Below, piece after piece: positions 26,465-35,801 of a DNA stretch of 64,000 bases. Source of the stretch: Marinobacter pelagius. GTDB taxonomy: Bacteria; Pseudomonadota; Gammaproteobacteria; Pseudomonadales; Oleiphilaceae. The notes beneath the pieces are model-generated. The model ran no database searches and was not told the origin of the DNA. It saw only the letters and a program-made list of their open reading frames with translations. Location: contig NZ_QNRO01000015.1 in NCBI RefSeq assembly GCF_003315345.1, forward strand, positions 1 through 64,000, given 5' to 3'. Every line of letters begins with the position of its first letter. Within the stretch, counting starts at the first letter, position 1. The position numbers were made by a program, and so were the translations under genes.

Positions 26465-27112
26465 CTAGTTATTGTTCCGGAGGCGTTCCCGGAGCTGTTC
26501 GAGACGCCGGCGGATTTCCTCACGCCGTTGCTCATCGGCGCTCGGGGTGGTGGGCGAGGTCGTGGTCGGGCCTGACCCGGAGGCTGTTGTGTCGGCTTGC
26601 TCGGCCTGATCGTCAGCGGTGAACGACATACCCGAACGATTGGCCTCTTCAGGGAAGTACAGATTCTCCAGCTTGCCTGAGCGTTCGATTATCACCCGGT
26701 TAGGGAATACGGACCGCAGGGTGGCATTGCCCGGCAGTTCGTCGCCCACCAGGTAGACCTCGGTCTTGCTCTTGTCGTCCTCGATCAGGGCGCTGCCGGG
26801 AAATTCACCGCTGGCGGCAAGCACACCGCGCAGGAAAAGCCGGAGATTGGTCTCGGGCAGGTTTTCGGTATCCAATTCGGCCGGTGCGTTATCAGCATTC
26901 GGGGAACCAAACAGGGTGAGGGTTGCCAAATCTACATCGGGAACATCCCGGGTACCCGGCATGGACTGTTGAGCGGGCTGGCCGGTGGCCGAGAGGGTTG
27001 GCTGGCTTTCTGTCTGCCAGAAACGGTATCCCTGCCAGGCGGTGACGGCCAGCATGGCTGCTCCGGCAACCGTCGCGAGAACCATGGGGAGCCGTGGGTG
27101 AATTGACAGCAT
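26465..27112 (-). CDS. gspC: Type II secretion protein GspC
   Basis: 215 aa. Short cytoplasmic start, one membrane helix (MVLATVAGAAMLAVTAWQGY), then the periplasmic homology region beginning LATLTLFGSPN and running through LFLRGVLA, SALIEDD and YLVGDELPGNATL. GspC links the inner-membrane platform to the secretin GspD. The C-terminal PDZ domain of classical GspC is missing; instead a Ser/Thr linker and a charged RREEIRRRLEQLRERLR helix close the protein. It is divergent from gspE-M and 8 bases ahead of the LapG-like gene. Confidence 0.85.
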   Translation of the reverse strand: MLSIHPRLPMVLATVAGAAMLAVTAWQGYRFWQTESQPTLSATGQPAQQSMPGTRDVPDVDLATLTLFGSPNADNAPAELDTENLPETNLRLFLRGVLAASGEFPGSALIEDDKSKTEVYLVGDELPGNATLRSVFPNRVIIERSGKLENLYFPEEANRSGMSFTADDQAEQADTTASGSGPTTTSPTTPSADEQRREEIRRRLEQLRERLRNNN

Positions 27113-27318
27113 CGATCATCCTGAGTGCTTGGTGGGCCATTAAAAGGGCCACAGGTTATCAGACTGCAACGTTTTAGTGGCAGTATAGTGTATAGAGTTA
27201 TTCAGCGGGTCCATATCCTGTGGTAGCCTTTCAGAATTAGTTGAATCAAAAAGGGTTTCCGGGCTGATGAGCCCCGGGTTTCCGACGAGAAGATTGCCTG
27301 ACGAAAACGAGGACGACC

Positions 27319-28827
27319 TTGACCACCGAGACCGAAGTTCAGCCGCAGGATGCTCCGCTGGGACGTCTTCCGTTTACCTTTGCCAAGCGCAACGGGGTGA
27401 TCCTGACGCGTTCCGAAGACGGCGAGCCGGTAATCCTGGTGCGTCCCGGTGCGTCCCATTCGGCGGTTGCGGAGGCCAATCGTCTCAGCGGTGGCCGGGC
27501 CAGGTTCTCTGCCATCGATCCCGCGCGCTTCGATCAGGCGCTGAATGCGGCCTATCAGAGTGATTCCGCCGAAGCCATGCAGATGGTCGAGGGCATCGGC
27601 GACGACATGGACCTGGCGTCCCTCGCGGATTCGGTGCCGGAGACCGAAGACCTGCTGGAGCAGGAAGACGATGCCCCGATTATCCGGCTGATCAACGCCA
27701 TCCTGACCGAGGCGGTCAAGACCAATGCCTCGGACGTTCATATCGAGACTTACGAGAAACAACTGGTGGTGCGCTTCCGGATCGATGGGGTGTTGAGGGA
27801 GGTGGTGCAGCCCAAGCGGGCGCTGGCGCCGCTGCTGGTGTCCCGGATCAAGGTCATGGCCAAGCTCGACATCGCCGAGAAAAGGATTCCCCAGGACGGC
27901 CGGATTGCCCTGCGGGTGGCCGGTCGGGAAGTGGATATCCGGGTTTCCACCATGCCGTCCTCCAGCGGCGAGCGGGTGGTACTACGCTTGCTGGACAAAC
28001 AGGCCGGCTCCATCCGTCTGGAATCGCTCGGTATGGCCGGACAGGACCTCAAGGTTCTCCGCAAACTGATCTATCGTCCCTACGGTATCCTGCTGGTGAC
28101 CGGTCCCACCGGTTCCGGTAAATCCACCACGCTGTATGCCTCGCTGCAGGAGATCAACGACCGCAGCCGGAATATTCTCACCGTTGAGGATCCGATCGAG
28201 TACAACCTGCCCGGTATCGGCCAGACCCAGGTCAATACCAAGGTGGACATGACGTTCGCTCGGGGCTTGAGGGCGATCCTGCGCCAGGACCCGGATGTGG
28301 TCATGATTGGTGAGATCCGGGACCTGGAAACCGCCGAGATCGCGGTGCAGGCCAGTCTGACCGGCCACCTGGTGCTTTCGACACTGCACACCAACACGGC
28401 GGTTGGCGCCATTACCCGTCTGATGGACATGGGAATCGAACCCTTCCTGATTTCGTCGAGCCTGGTGGGCATCGTCGCCCAGCGCCTGGTTCGGGTGCTC
28501 TGCCGTGAATGTCGGGAGCCGTACACTCCGAGTGAGGAGCATTGCGAGTTCCTGCAGCAGGACCCGGCCAATCCGCCGACGATTTATCGTGCCAACGGTT
28601 GTGAACACTGCAACCAGTTGGGCTACCGGGGACGTATCGGTATCTATGAGGTGGTGGAGATCAACGAGGAAATCAGTTCGCTCATCCACAAGCGCGCCGG
28701 TGAGCTTGAGCTGGAAAAAGAAGCTCGCAAGGGCGGTCCGAGTATTCATGCGGATGGGGTTCAGAAGATTCTGGATGGCGTCACCACGGTTGAAGAGGTT
28801 CTCCGTGTAACCCACCGGAGCCAGTAA
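27319..28827 (+). CDS. gspE: Type II secretion ATPase GspE
   Basis: 502 aa from a TTG start at 27319, about seven bases after AGGA; no better start lies in frame. The N1E-like domain is short. The ATPase core has Walker A GPTGSGKSTTLY (from about residue 261), the Asp box EDPIEYN, Walker B MIGEIRD and the His box. The zinc tetracysteine CREC…CEHC is at about 395/398 and 428/431. It powers pseudopilus assembly as a hexamer bound to GspL at the inner membrane. First gene of gspE-M. Confidence 0.96.
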   Translation: MTTETEVQPQDAPLGRLPFTFAKRNGVILTRSEDGEPVILVRPGASHSAVAEANRLSGGRARFSAIDPARFDQALNAAYQSDSAEAMQMVEGIGDDMDLASLADSVPETEDLLEQEDDAPIIRLINAILTEAVKTNASDVHIETYEKQLVVRFRIDGVLREVVQPKRALAPLLVSRIKVMAKLDIAEKRIPQDGRIALRVAGREVDIRVSTMPSSSGERVVLRLLDKQAGSIRLESLGMAGQDLKVLRKLIYRPYGILLVTGPTGSGKSTTLYASLQEINDRSRNILTVEDPIEYNLPGIGQTQVNTKVDMTFARGLRAILRQDPDVVMIGEIRDLETAEIAVQASLTGHLVLSTLHTNTAVGAITRLMDMGIEPFLISSSLVGIVAQRLVRVLCRECREPYTPSEEHCEFLQQDPANPPTIYRANGCEHCNQLGYRGRIGIYEVVEINEEISSLIHKRAGELELEKEARKGGPSIHADGVQKILDGVTTVEEVLRVTHRSQ

Positions 28828-28830
28828 CCC

Positions 28831-30042
28831 ATGCCAGCATACGAATACAAGGCACTGGATGCCCGAGGCAAACAGAAACAAGGTGTGCTCGAGGCAGATG
28901 CGCCGAGAGCTGTGCGCCAGCAACTCCGTGAAAAGGGCTTGACGCCGCTGGCGGTTGAGCCGGCGGTGGAAAAACAGCGCCGCGCCAGTCCGCTCAGTGG
29001 CCGGGGTTCACTGACCGCCTCCGATCTCGCACTGGTGACCCGTCAGCTGGCCACGCTGATCCAGTCCGGGATACCGGTGGAACAGGCACTCAGTGCAGCG
29101 GCACAGCAATCCGCCAGGCCGAGGATCCGCAGCATGCTCATTGCCATCCGGGCAAAGGTCATGGAGGGCTATAGCCTCGCAGACAGCCTCGGCGAATTCC
29201 CGAAGGCCTTTCCCCGCCTTTATCGCTCCACGGTCGCCGCCGGCGAGCATGCCGGGCACCTGGACCTGGTGCTGAACCGCCTGGCGGATTACACGGAGAA
29301 CCGGCAGGAAGCCCGTCAGAAAATCCAGCTGGCGGCGATCTACCCGATCATTCTCAGCTTCGTGGCCATCGCCATCGTGGTCTTCCTGCTGACCTACGTG
29401 GTTCCGGACATCATCGAGGTGTTCCTGAAACAGGGGCAGGAGCTGCCGGCATTGACCATGGCCATGCTGGCAATGTCGGAATTTCTCGGCACTTATGGTG
29501 TCTACCTTTTGATCATCCTGATAGTGGCACTGATCGGCTTTCGAGTTGCCTTGCGCAAACCCGGTTTCCGGAAGCGGTTCCACAAGCGTTTACTCCATTT
29601 GCCACTGGTTTCCGGCATGGTGCGGGGGGTGAATACCGCCCGTTATGCCAGCACGCTGAGTATTCTGACCACCAGTGGTGTGCCGTTGGTGGAAGCCATG
29701 CGAATCGCCGGTGAGGTATTATCCAACGATTACCTTCGGGAACGGTTACGGGATGCTGCCCGCAAGGTGAGCGAAGGCGGGTCGTTGCACCGGTCACTGG
29801 ACCAGACCGGTTATTTCCCGCCGATGATGCTGCACATGATTGCCAGCGGCGAGGCCAGTGGCGAACTTGATAGTATGCTGGAACGAACTGCCCGGATGCA
29901 GGAAAACACCCTGCAATCCAAGATTGCCGCCATTGTCGGCCTGTTTGAGCCCATGATGCTGCTGGTGATGGGTGTGGTGGTGCTGATCATCGTTCTGGCG
30001 ATCATGCTGCCCATACTGAACATGAGTAACCTGGTTGGCTGA
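28831..30042 (+). CDS. gspF: Type II secretion inner-membrane platform protein GspF
   Basis: 403 aa. Two T2SSF cytoplasmic helical domains (about 70-190 and 270-395), each followed by membrane segments, including FVAIAIVVFLLTYVVPDII and the C-terminal MGVVVLIIVLAIMLPILNM. N-terminal PAYEYKALDARGKQKQGVLEAD is typical. It starts 3 bases after gspE. Confidence 0.96.
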   Translation: MPAYEYKALDARGKQKQGVLEADAPRAVRQQLREKGLTPLAVEPAVEKQRRASPLSGRGSLTASDLALVTRQLATLIQSGIPVEQALSAAAQQSARPRIRSMLIAIRAKVMEGYSLADSLGEFPKAFPRLYRSTVAAGEHAGHLDLVLNRLADYTENRQEARQKIQLAAIYPIILSFVAIAIVVFLLTYVVPDIIEVFLKQGQELPALTMAMLAMSEFLGTYGVYLLIILIVALIGFRVALRKPGFRKRFHKRLLHLPLVSGMVRGVNTARYASTLSILTTSGVPLVEAMRIAGEVLSNDYLRERLRDAARKVSEGGSLHRSLDQTGYFPPMMLHMIASGEASGELDSMLERTARMQENTLQSKIAAIVGLFEPMMLLVMGVVVLIIVLAIMLPILNMSNLVG

Positions 30043-30109
30043 TATCCGGGCCAGTGGCCCGGCAGTACTTTTTCCGGGAAAGGAATCCATAGCAACGACG
30101 AGTGAAAAA

Positions 30110-30562
30110 ATGACGAGCAAGACTATGCACAAACAGTCCAAACAACGCGGCTTCACCCTGATCGAGATCATGGTGGTCATGGTGATCCTGGGCCTGCTGG
30201 TAGCGATCGTGGCCCCCAATATCATGGGCCGGAGTGACCAGGCTAAAGTCACCATCGCCGAGACCCAGCTCAAGAACATCCAGAGCGCCCTCGACCTGTA
30301 CCGCCTGGACAACAGCCATTACCCGTCCACCCAGCAGGGCCTGGAAGCACTGGTGTCAAAGCCCAGCGGCAGCCCGGAGCCTAATAACTGGAACCCGGAC
30401 GGCTATCTCAAGAGTGTTCCGGAAGATCCCTGGGGCAACCAGTTCCAGTATGTCAGCCCCGGTACCGAGGGTCCCTACGATCTGTACTCCTATGGTGCTG
30501 ACGGCCAGGAAGGCGGTGACGGCGATGCCGCCGATATCAGCGTCTGGAAAACCAAGGGCTGA
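30110..30562 (+). CDS. gspG: Major pseudopilin GspG
   Basis: 150 aa from the ATG at 30110; an ATG at 30125 also fits. The class III leader ends KQRG and is cut before FTLIEIMVVMVILGLLVAIV. The C-terminal part has the calcium-binding-loop region of GspG (DPWGNQFQYVSPG…YDLYSYGADGQEGG). Major subunit of the pseudopilus. Needs a GspO/PilD peptidase that is not in this window. Confidence 0.96.
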   Translation: MTSKTMHKQSKQRGFTLIEIMVVMVILGLLVAIVAPNIMGRSDQAKVTIAETQLKNIQSALDLYRLDNSHYPSTQQGLEALVSKPSGSPEPNNWNPDGYLKSVPEDPWGNQFQYVSPGTEGPYDLYSYGADGQEGGDGDAADISVWKTKG

Positions 30563-30568
30563 TCGGCT

Positions 30569-31096
30569 GTGCAGTACAGGACAACGCAAAGCGGTTTTAC
30601 GCTGATAGAGATCCTCGTTGTCCTGATCGTGGTAGGGCTCCTGGCCTCCCTCGCGGTATTCACCATGGGAGGCAGTTCCCAGCAGAGGGAACTGAAGAAT
30701 GAGGTCCGGGAGCTTTACCTGCTGATGCAGACCGCCTCCGAACAGGCGGTGCTCAACAATCTCGAGATGGGTGTCCGGCTGGAAGAGGGTGGTTACCAGT
30801 TCGTGGCCTTCCAGGACCGGAACGCGGAATGGAAAGCTTCCGGGGAACGGATTTTCCAGCCCAGGGCGTTCCCGGATTGGCTGGTGGCGACCGAATACAT
30901 TGAGAACGACGCCCCCAGGCTGGCGTCCGACGAGGATCGCCAGCTGCCCGATATCGTGTTTTTTTCCAGTGGTGAATCCACGCCCTTCCAGATCGAGTTT
31001 ACCGTGGGCTCGGACACCGACTACATGCATGTGCTGGAGTCTGACGGAGTTACCGGAATCCATTGGCGCAAACCCGGCTCAGAGGACGAGCTCTGA
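30569..31096 (+). CDS. gspH: Minor pseudopilin GspH
   Basis: 175 aa, GTG start at 30569, six bases after gspG. Prepilin leader MQYRTTQSG cut before FTLIEILVVLIVVGLLASLAV, followed by the GspH/FimT globular domain. Its stop overlaps the gspI start by one base (TGATG). Confidence 0.93.
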   Translation: MQYRTTQSGFTLIEILVVLIVVGLLASLAVFTMGGSSQQRELKNEVRELYLLMQTASEQAVLNNLEMGVRLEEGGYQFVAFQDRNAEWKASGERIFQPRAFPDWLVATEYIENDAPRLASDEDRQLPDIVFFSSGESTPFQIEFTVGSDTDYMHVLESDGVTGIHWRKPGSEDEL

Positions 31097-31470
31097 TGGA
31101 ACGCTCCCGCGGTTTTACCCTTATTGAGGTTCTGGTTGCGTTGCTCGTTTTCGGCCTGATTGCCACCGCGGCCGCCGAGGTGGGCAGCCAGTATATTTCC
31201 AGCTTCGAACGAATCCGTGACAAGACCCTGGCCGGATGGATCGCGGACAATCGCATCAACGCTATCCGACTCCAGGAAGAATTGCCGGGAATATCCGAGA
31301 ACTCCACCGATACCGAGTACGGCCCGTTTCGATGGAAGGTCACCACCTCGGTGAAAGCAACGGCGGAACCCAGTATGCGCCGGATCGAGGTGTCAGTAGC
31401 CAAGTACACGGACGAGCGAAGTGATCCGGTGCCACTTCACACGCTGTCGGCATTCGTGGGGGAACAGTAA
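31096..31470 (+). CDS. gspI: Minor pseudopilin GspI
   Basis: 124 aa. The ATG at 31096 overlaps the gspH stop; upstream in-frame starts would place extra sequence before the leader MERSRG, cut before FTLIEVLVALLVFGLI. Forms the pseudopilus tip with GspJ and GspK. Confidence 0.93.
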   Translation: MERSRGFTLIEVLVALLVFGLIATAAAEVGSQYISSFERIRDKTLAGWIADNRINAIRLQEELPGISENSTDTEYGPFRWKVTTSVKATAEPSMRRIEVSVAKYTDERSDPVPLHTLSAFVGEQ

Positions 31471-32237
31471 TGCGGCAGTCCGGCTTCACCCTCATGGAAG
31501 TGCTGATTGCCGTGACCATCACCGCGGTAATCGGTCTCGGTGTCTGGCAGGTCATCAATGGTGTGGTCAATTCAAGGGACCGCGTCAACGAACTGGCCGA
31601 GGAGTTCGATCGCATCCAGCGCGCCATGCTGCTCCTGGAGCGGGATATCACCCAGGTGGTGAATCGTTCCGCCCGGGATGTTTATGGTGACTTCCAGCCT
31701 GCACTAACCAGCCGCGAGGAAGGGTATGCCCTGTTGCTGACCCGCCAGGGCTGGCGTAACCCGCTGGGTCTGCGCCGCAGCGGGTTGCAAAGGGCGGGTT
31801 GGGAATATACCGGTACCGAGCTCTTCCGTCGCTACTGGCCCACGGTGGACCAGGGTCAGGAAGACAACAGCGAGAATGTTTTCCTTCTTGAAGACGTTAC
31901 CGCCTTTGAGGTGCGTTTCATGAACAGCGAACGCAGCTGGCAGGAAGACTGGCCGTCGGATGATGACCTGGCTGGCCTGAATCCCGGGGATCGCCCGGAG
32001 TTCCCGTTTCCGCTGGGTATTGAGGTCACCATAGAACACGAGCGGTTTGGCGAGCTGGTCCGTACCTTTGCGCTGCCGGACTTTGATCCGGCGGCAGCCC
32101 AGGGCCTGGTCAACCAGGCAAACGAAGCCGCCGCTGAAACAGACGAGGAAGAAGAGGGCGAACAACAACCCGCACAGCCGCCGGAGCAACAACCCGGCCA
32201 GGAAACCACTATCCAGCCGGGTGGGGCTGCGGGATGA
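31470..32237 (+). CDS. gspJ: Minor pseudopilin GspJ
   Basis: 255 aa. Leader MRQSG cut before FTLMEVLIAVTITAVIGLGVW; then the GspJ domain with LLLERDITQVVNRSARD. The C-terminus ends in a Glu/Gln/Pro-rich low-complexity tail (about 205-255) not needed for the fold. ATG overlaps the gspI stop by one base. Confidence 0.94.
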   Translation: MRQSGFTLMEVLIAVTITAVIGLGVWQVINGVVNSRDRVNELAEEFDRIQRAMLLLERDITQVVNRSARDVYGDFQPALTSREEGYALLLTRQGWRNPLGLRRSGLQRAGWEYTGTELFRRYWPTVDQGQEDNSENVFLLEDVTAFEVRFMNSERSWQEDWPSDDDLAGLNPGDRPEFPFPLGIEVTIEHERFGELVRTFALPDFDPAAAQGLVNQANEAAAETDEEEEGEQQPAQPPEQQPGQETTIQPGGAAG

Positions 32238-33247
32238 TAGTGTTTCGGGACCGCCCATCCGGAGACCGGCAGCGTGGTGTCGCCCTGGTGATGGTGTTAC
32301 TGGCCATGGCGCTGGTGGTGATGCTTGCCTCAGGCATGACCCAGCAACTTAACATCCGGGTATTCCAGGCCGGGCATTATCTGGCCCAACAGCAGGGGCA
32401 GAGTATTGCCCTGGGTGCCGAGGCCTTTGCCCGACGTATCCTGGTCCGGGATTTCGAAGAGGACAAGGAGGACGGCTCGATGGTCGATAGCCTTGATGAG
32501 TTCTGGGCGATGAACGCGGCCATCCTTCCGCTGGATGATGGCAACAGTGTGGCTGAGGTACAGATTGATGATCTTGGCGGCCGGTTCAACCTGAACGATC
32601 TTGTTACTCCCGCCGGGCAGGTGGACACGCTGGCGAAGGATCGTTTCACCCGGCTCCTTATGGTCCTGGGCGTCACCAGTATCACCGCCGATGCCCTGAT
32701 CGACTGGATTGACAGCAATGACCAGACCATCAGCGCCTATGGCGCCGAAGATGGCGAGTACCTGATGGCCGATCCCGGTTATCGTGCCGGTAACCAGCCG
32801 TTTGTTGACGTCACGGAGCTGCGACTGATCGAGGGCATGACCGAGGAAATCTACCAGGCATTGCGGCCACATGTGGCGGCTCTGCCAGTCAGTGGCGCAG
32901 GGATCAACGTCAACACCGCGACCGGTCCCGTGCTGCAATCCCTGCACGAGGAATTATCCGAGGCCGCAATTGCTTCCGTGCTGGAAAAACGGGAAGAGGA
33001 ATCTTTCAGTAATCTTCAGGATTTCCTCGCCTTGCCGGAATTTGCCGGCCTGGGACTCAAGACCACAGGGCTGACGCTGCAAACCCGTTTTTTTGAAGTT
33101 GTTTCACGGATTACCTACGATAATCGTGTCGTAAACATGGTCAGCACCGTATTCCGTAACGGGGAAGGTGAGGTCCGGACGGTTCACAGGGATACCGGAC
33201 AGAAAAACCGAATTACCAAAGAGCCCTTTACCATTTCAGAAGGATAG
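32234..33247 (+). CDS. gspK: Minor pseudopilin GspK
   Basis: 337 aa. Leader ends RQRG, cut before VALVMVLLAMALVVMLASGM; as usual for GspK, residue +5 is not Glu. The saddle domain has ALIDWIDSNDQ and INVNTATGPVLQSLHEELSE, the helix-hairpin-helix-like part. It overlaps gspJ by ATGA and caps the pseudopilus tip. Confidence 0.95.
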   Translation: MIVFRDRPSGDRQRGVALVMVLLAMALVVMLASGMTQQLNIRVFQAGHYLAQQQGQSIALGAEAFARRILVRDFEEDKEDGSMVDSLDEFWAMNAAILPLDDGNSVAEVQIDDLGGRFNLNDLVTPAGQVDTLAKDRFTRLLMVLGVTSITADALIDWIDSNDQTISAYGAEDGEYLMADPGYRAGNQPFVDVTELRLIEGMTEEIYQALRPHVAALPVSGAGINVNTATGPVLQSLHEELSEAAIASVLEKREEESFSNLQDFLALPEFAGLGLKTTGLTLQTRFFEVVSRITYDNRVVNMVSTVFRNGEGEVRTVHRDTGQKNRITKEPFTISEG

Positions 33248-33249
33248 CC

Positions 33250-34554
33250 ATGTCTTATCGCCTTTTTGTCCGGCCGGTCCCGCCGTTTGCGGATGTCGAT
33301 GAGAATCCGGATGCCCAGCTGTTCAACTGGGTGCTACAGGATGCCACCGGCGATGCCCAGGCCAGGGGTACCGGGGATAACCGCGACACCATCGAACAAA
33401 CCCTTGCCCAGAACGCCCTGGAAAACGTGCTGTTCGTGGGTCTGATACCCGGCGAGGACGCGCTTTTCTGCATCGCCGATATCCCGGCCAAACAGAGCCG
33501 GTTCATCCTTCAGGCTTTGCCCTATGCGGTGGAGGAGCAGATCGCTCAGGACATCGACACTGTTCACCTGGCCCTGGGCAAGCATACTGATGAAGGCTAC
33601 CGGGTCGCTGCTATCGATCGGGAACGGTTGGGCAACTGGATCACTCTGTTCTCCGGGTGGGAGAATGCCCGTCTCGATGCCATCTATCCGGATGCGTCAC
33701 TGCTGCCAGCCACCGAGGGCGGCTGGAGCATCTGCCTTGACGGCGAGGTGGCCATGCTGGTCAGCGACCGTGGCGAGTGGCTGAGCATGCAGGCGGCCAA
33801 CCTTGGCATGTTCGCCCACACCCTGGCTGTGCCCCCAACCGAAGAAGTGATGGCCGAAGTCCCGGTTACCGTGTACGGAACGCAGGACGAACTGGAGTAT
33901 CACCAGTCAGTCATCGCGGAACTGACAGCACCGGGGCGGCTTGCGGTCCGGCAGGAGCATCTCGATCTGATGCCGTTGGAGCTGCTTGCCCATGCCCACC
34001 ATCATCATCGCTGTCAGCCGATCAACCTTTGCCAGGGGGCATATTCAGTCAAGGCTGGCAAAGACAGTCCCTTCAAACCCTGGAAGCCACTGATTGCCGT
34101 GGCTTCAATCTGGTTTGTCATTCAAGTGGCGTTTGAGGCCGGAATGGGCTTTTATTACCAGGGGCAGGCGGAAGAACTTGAAGAGCGGGCCATGGCCATC
34201 TATCGCGATGCCTTTCCCAATGACCGTCGCACCCATGCCGGCAATGTCCGTCGGGTTCTTGAAGGGCAGCTGCGGGTTGCTGGATCCCGTGGACCGGAAC
34301 TCGACTTTATCGCGTTGATGAAATACACCGGTCAGCAATACTCGCAGTTACCGTCCTCCGGTTCGGTTACCTTCAACTCGGTCAATTACAGCAAGGATCG
34401 GGGCGAACTGGTAGTGGATATCCGTGCCGACAGTTACGATCGCCTGAGCGCGCTTCGGAACGGTTTGTCGGGGCAGGGGCTTGAGGCCCAGATAGGGTCG
34501 GTCGTCAATGAAGCCGGCGGCGCCCGTGGTCGTTTGACGGTATCGGGAGGATAA
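33250..34554 (+). CDS. gspL: Type II secretion platform protein GspL
   Basis: 434 aa. The N-terminal cytoplasmic actin-like domain has the QSRFILQALPYAVEEQIAQD helix typical of GspL. One membrane span at about 280-300 (IAVASIWFVIQVAFEAGMGF) is followed by a periplasmic ferredoxin-like domain. It recruits GspE to the membrane and pairs with GspM. Two bases after gspK. Confidence 0.94.
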   Translation: MSYRLFVRPVPPFADVDENPDAQLFNWVLQDATGDAQARGTGDNRDTIEQTLAQNALENVLFVGLIPGEDALFCIADIPAKQSRFILQALPYAVEEQIAQDIDTVHLALGKHTDEGYRVAAIDRERLGNWITLFSGWENARLDAIYPDASLLPATEGGWSICLDGEVAMLVSDRGEWLSMQAANLGMFAHTLAVPPTEEVMAEVPVTVYGTQDELEYHQSVIAELTAPGRLAVRQEHLDLMPLELLAHAHHHHRCQPINLCQGAYSVKAGKDSPFKPWKPLIAVASIWFVIQVAFEAGMGFYYQGQAEELEERAMAIYRDAFPNDRRTHAGNVRRVLEGQLRVAGSRGPELDFIALMKYTGQQYSQLPSSGSVTFNSVNYSKDRGELVVDIRADSYDRLSALRNGLSGQGLEAQIGSVVNEAGGARGRLTVSGG

Positions 34555-34558
34555 CCGA

Positions 34559-35089
34559 ATGTTGGAACGTTTGAAGGAACAGCCTGCCGTCTCCAAGCTG
34601 ATTGCGCAGTACGACCAGTTGCCCCGTCGTGACCAGCAGGCTCTGAGCGCGCTGGCGATCGCCATACTGGTGGGGATTCTCTATTTCGGGGTGTGGCAGC
34701 CGGTCGCCGGATTCCATGACCGCTCCCTGAGCGCCCGCGATAACGCAGCGGAACTGCTGGGTTGGATGCAGGCGAACGAACCGGTGATCCAGGGATTGGC
34801 GGGGACTTCATCGTCCACCTCCCAGGCTGCGGTGGACAAGCCGGCCGATGGCCGGGCCCTGATGGCCCTGGTGACCAGTTCCGCCCGCGAGGCGGGCCTG
34901 GCATTGCAGCGTTTTGAACCCAGTGGTGACGATGCAATCCGTGTCTGGCTGGACGGCGTACCCTACGCCGACGTCGCAGCCTGGCTGGAACGGCTTAACA
35001 CAGAAAACGGCGTGGTTATCGACCAGGCTGCCATGGACCGGGGCAATGACCCGGGTAAAGTTTCAGTTCGTTTGACACTGACCATCTGA
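34559..35089 (+). CDS. gspM: Type II secretion platform protein GspM
   Basis: 176 aa. Short cytoplasmic start with YDQLPRRDQQALSALAIAILVGILYFGVW as the single membrane span, then a periplasmic coil and ferredoxin-like domain. Last recognisable gsp gene; no gspN follows. Four bases after gspL. Confidence 0.92.
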   Translation: MLERLKEQPAVSKLIAQYDQLPRRDQQALSALAIAILVGILYFGVWQPVAGFHDRSLSARDNAAELLGWMQANEPVIQGLAGTSSSTSQAAVDKPADGRALMALVTSSAREAGLALQRFEPSGDDAIRVWLDGVPYADVAAWLERLNTENGVVIDQAAMDRGNDPGKVSVRLTLTI

Positions 35090-35103
35090 GAAAGGGGAAG
35101 GCG

Positions 35104-35775
35104 ATGACTGACGGCAAAGACAACAATAACAATCCTGAGCCGGTAATTGTGCGTCTGGACGACACCGCCCGGAACGAAGCACAATCCATTCTTTACCATG
35201 CCTACCGGAATGAGCCGACGTTCCAGTACCTGTTCGATCACCGACGGCCCGGCTATGACCAGCGTGTCCGCGCCACTGTACGGGAATTGATCGACCTTTA
35301 CTTTGAGTATAATCAGGACGCTATCGGCGTAATGGTGGATAATACGCTGGTGGCGGTGGCTTTCGTGGGAGAGCCCGAACTACGGATGAACCTGGCCGAA
35401 CAGTTCAGCTGGCGCATCCGCATGGTGTTGACTACCGGTTTTGCCTCTACACGCCGCTACCTCGATTATCACGAGAAAATACGAAATATGCTGCCCCAGC
35501 CCCAGGCGCATCAACTGCCGTTGATGGGGGTGGATCCGAAATACCAGAATCATGGCTATGGCCGGTTACTGCTGAAGACGGTTGAACGGCTTTGTAGTGA
35601 AAATCCCCGGGGCAGCGGCCTGGTGCTGGATACCGGCAATAGCCGATATCTGCCGTTCTACGAATCCGAAGGGTTCAGGAGCCTTGGCAAGATTCGTCTG
35701 GGTGACTACGAGGACCATGTGCTGTTCCGGGAACTGAAATCGGAAAGCAAAGCAGCAGCCTCTGGACCCGGTTGA
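35104..35775 (+). CDS. GNAT-family N-acetyltransferase
   Basis: 223 aa. The acetyl-CoA site is visible as LPLMGVDPKYQNHGYGRLLLKTV (the Q/RxxGxG/A motif is QNHGYG), followed by LDTGNSRYLPFYESEGF. The N-terminal half is divergent. The acceptor is unknown. It follows gspM after 14 bases, so may be read from the gsp operon, but nothing ties it to secretion. GAAAGGGGAAGGCG precedes the ATG. Confidence 0.85.
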   Translation: MTDGKDNNNNPEPVIVRLDDTARNEAQSILYHAYRNEPTFQYLFDHRRPGYDQRVRATVRELIDLYFEYNQDAIGVMVDNTLVAVAFVGEPELRMNLAEQFSWRIRMVLTTGFASTRRYLDYHEKIRNMLPQPQAHQLPLMGVDPKYQNHGYGRLLLKTVERLCSENPRGSGLVLDTGNSRYLPFYESEGFRSLGKIRLGDYEDHVLFRELKSESKAAASGPG

Positions 35776-35801
35776 AGTCATTTTCATCAACAGGAGAAAC
35801 T

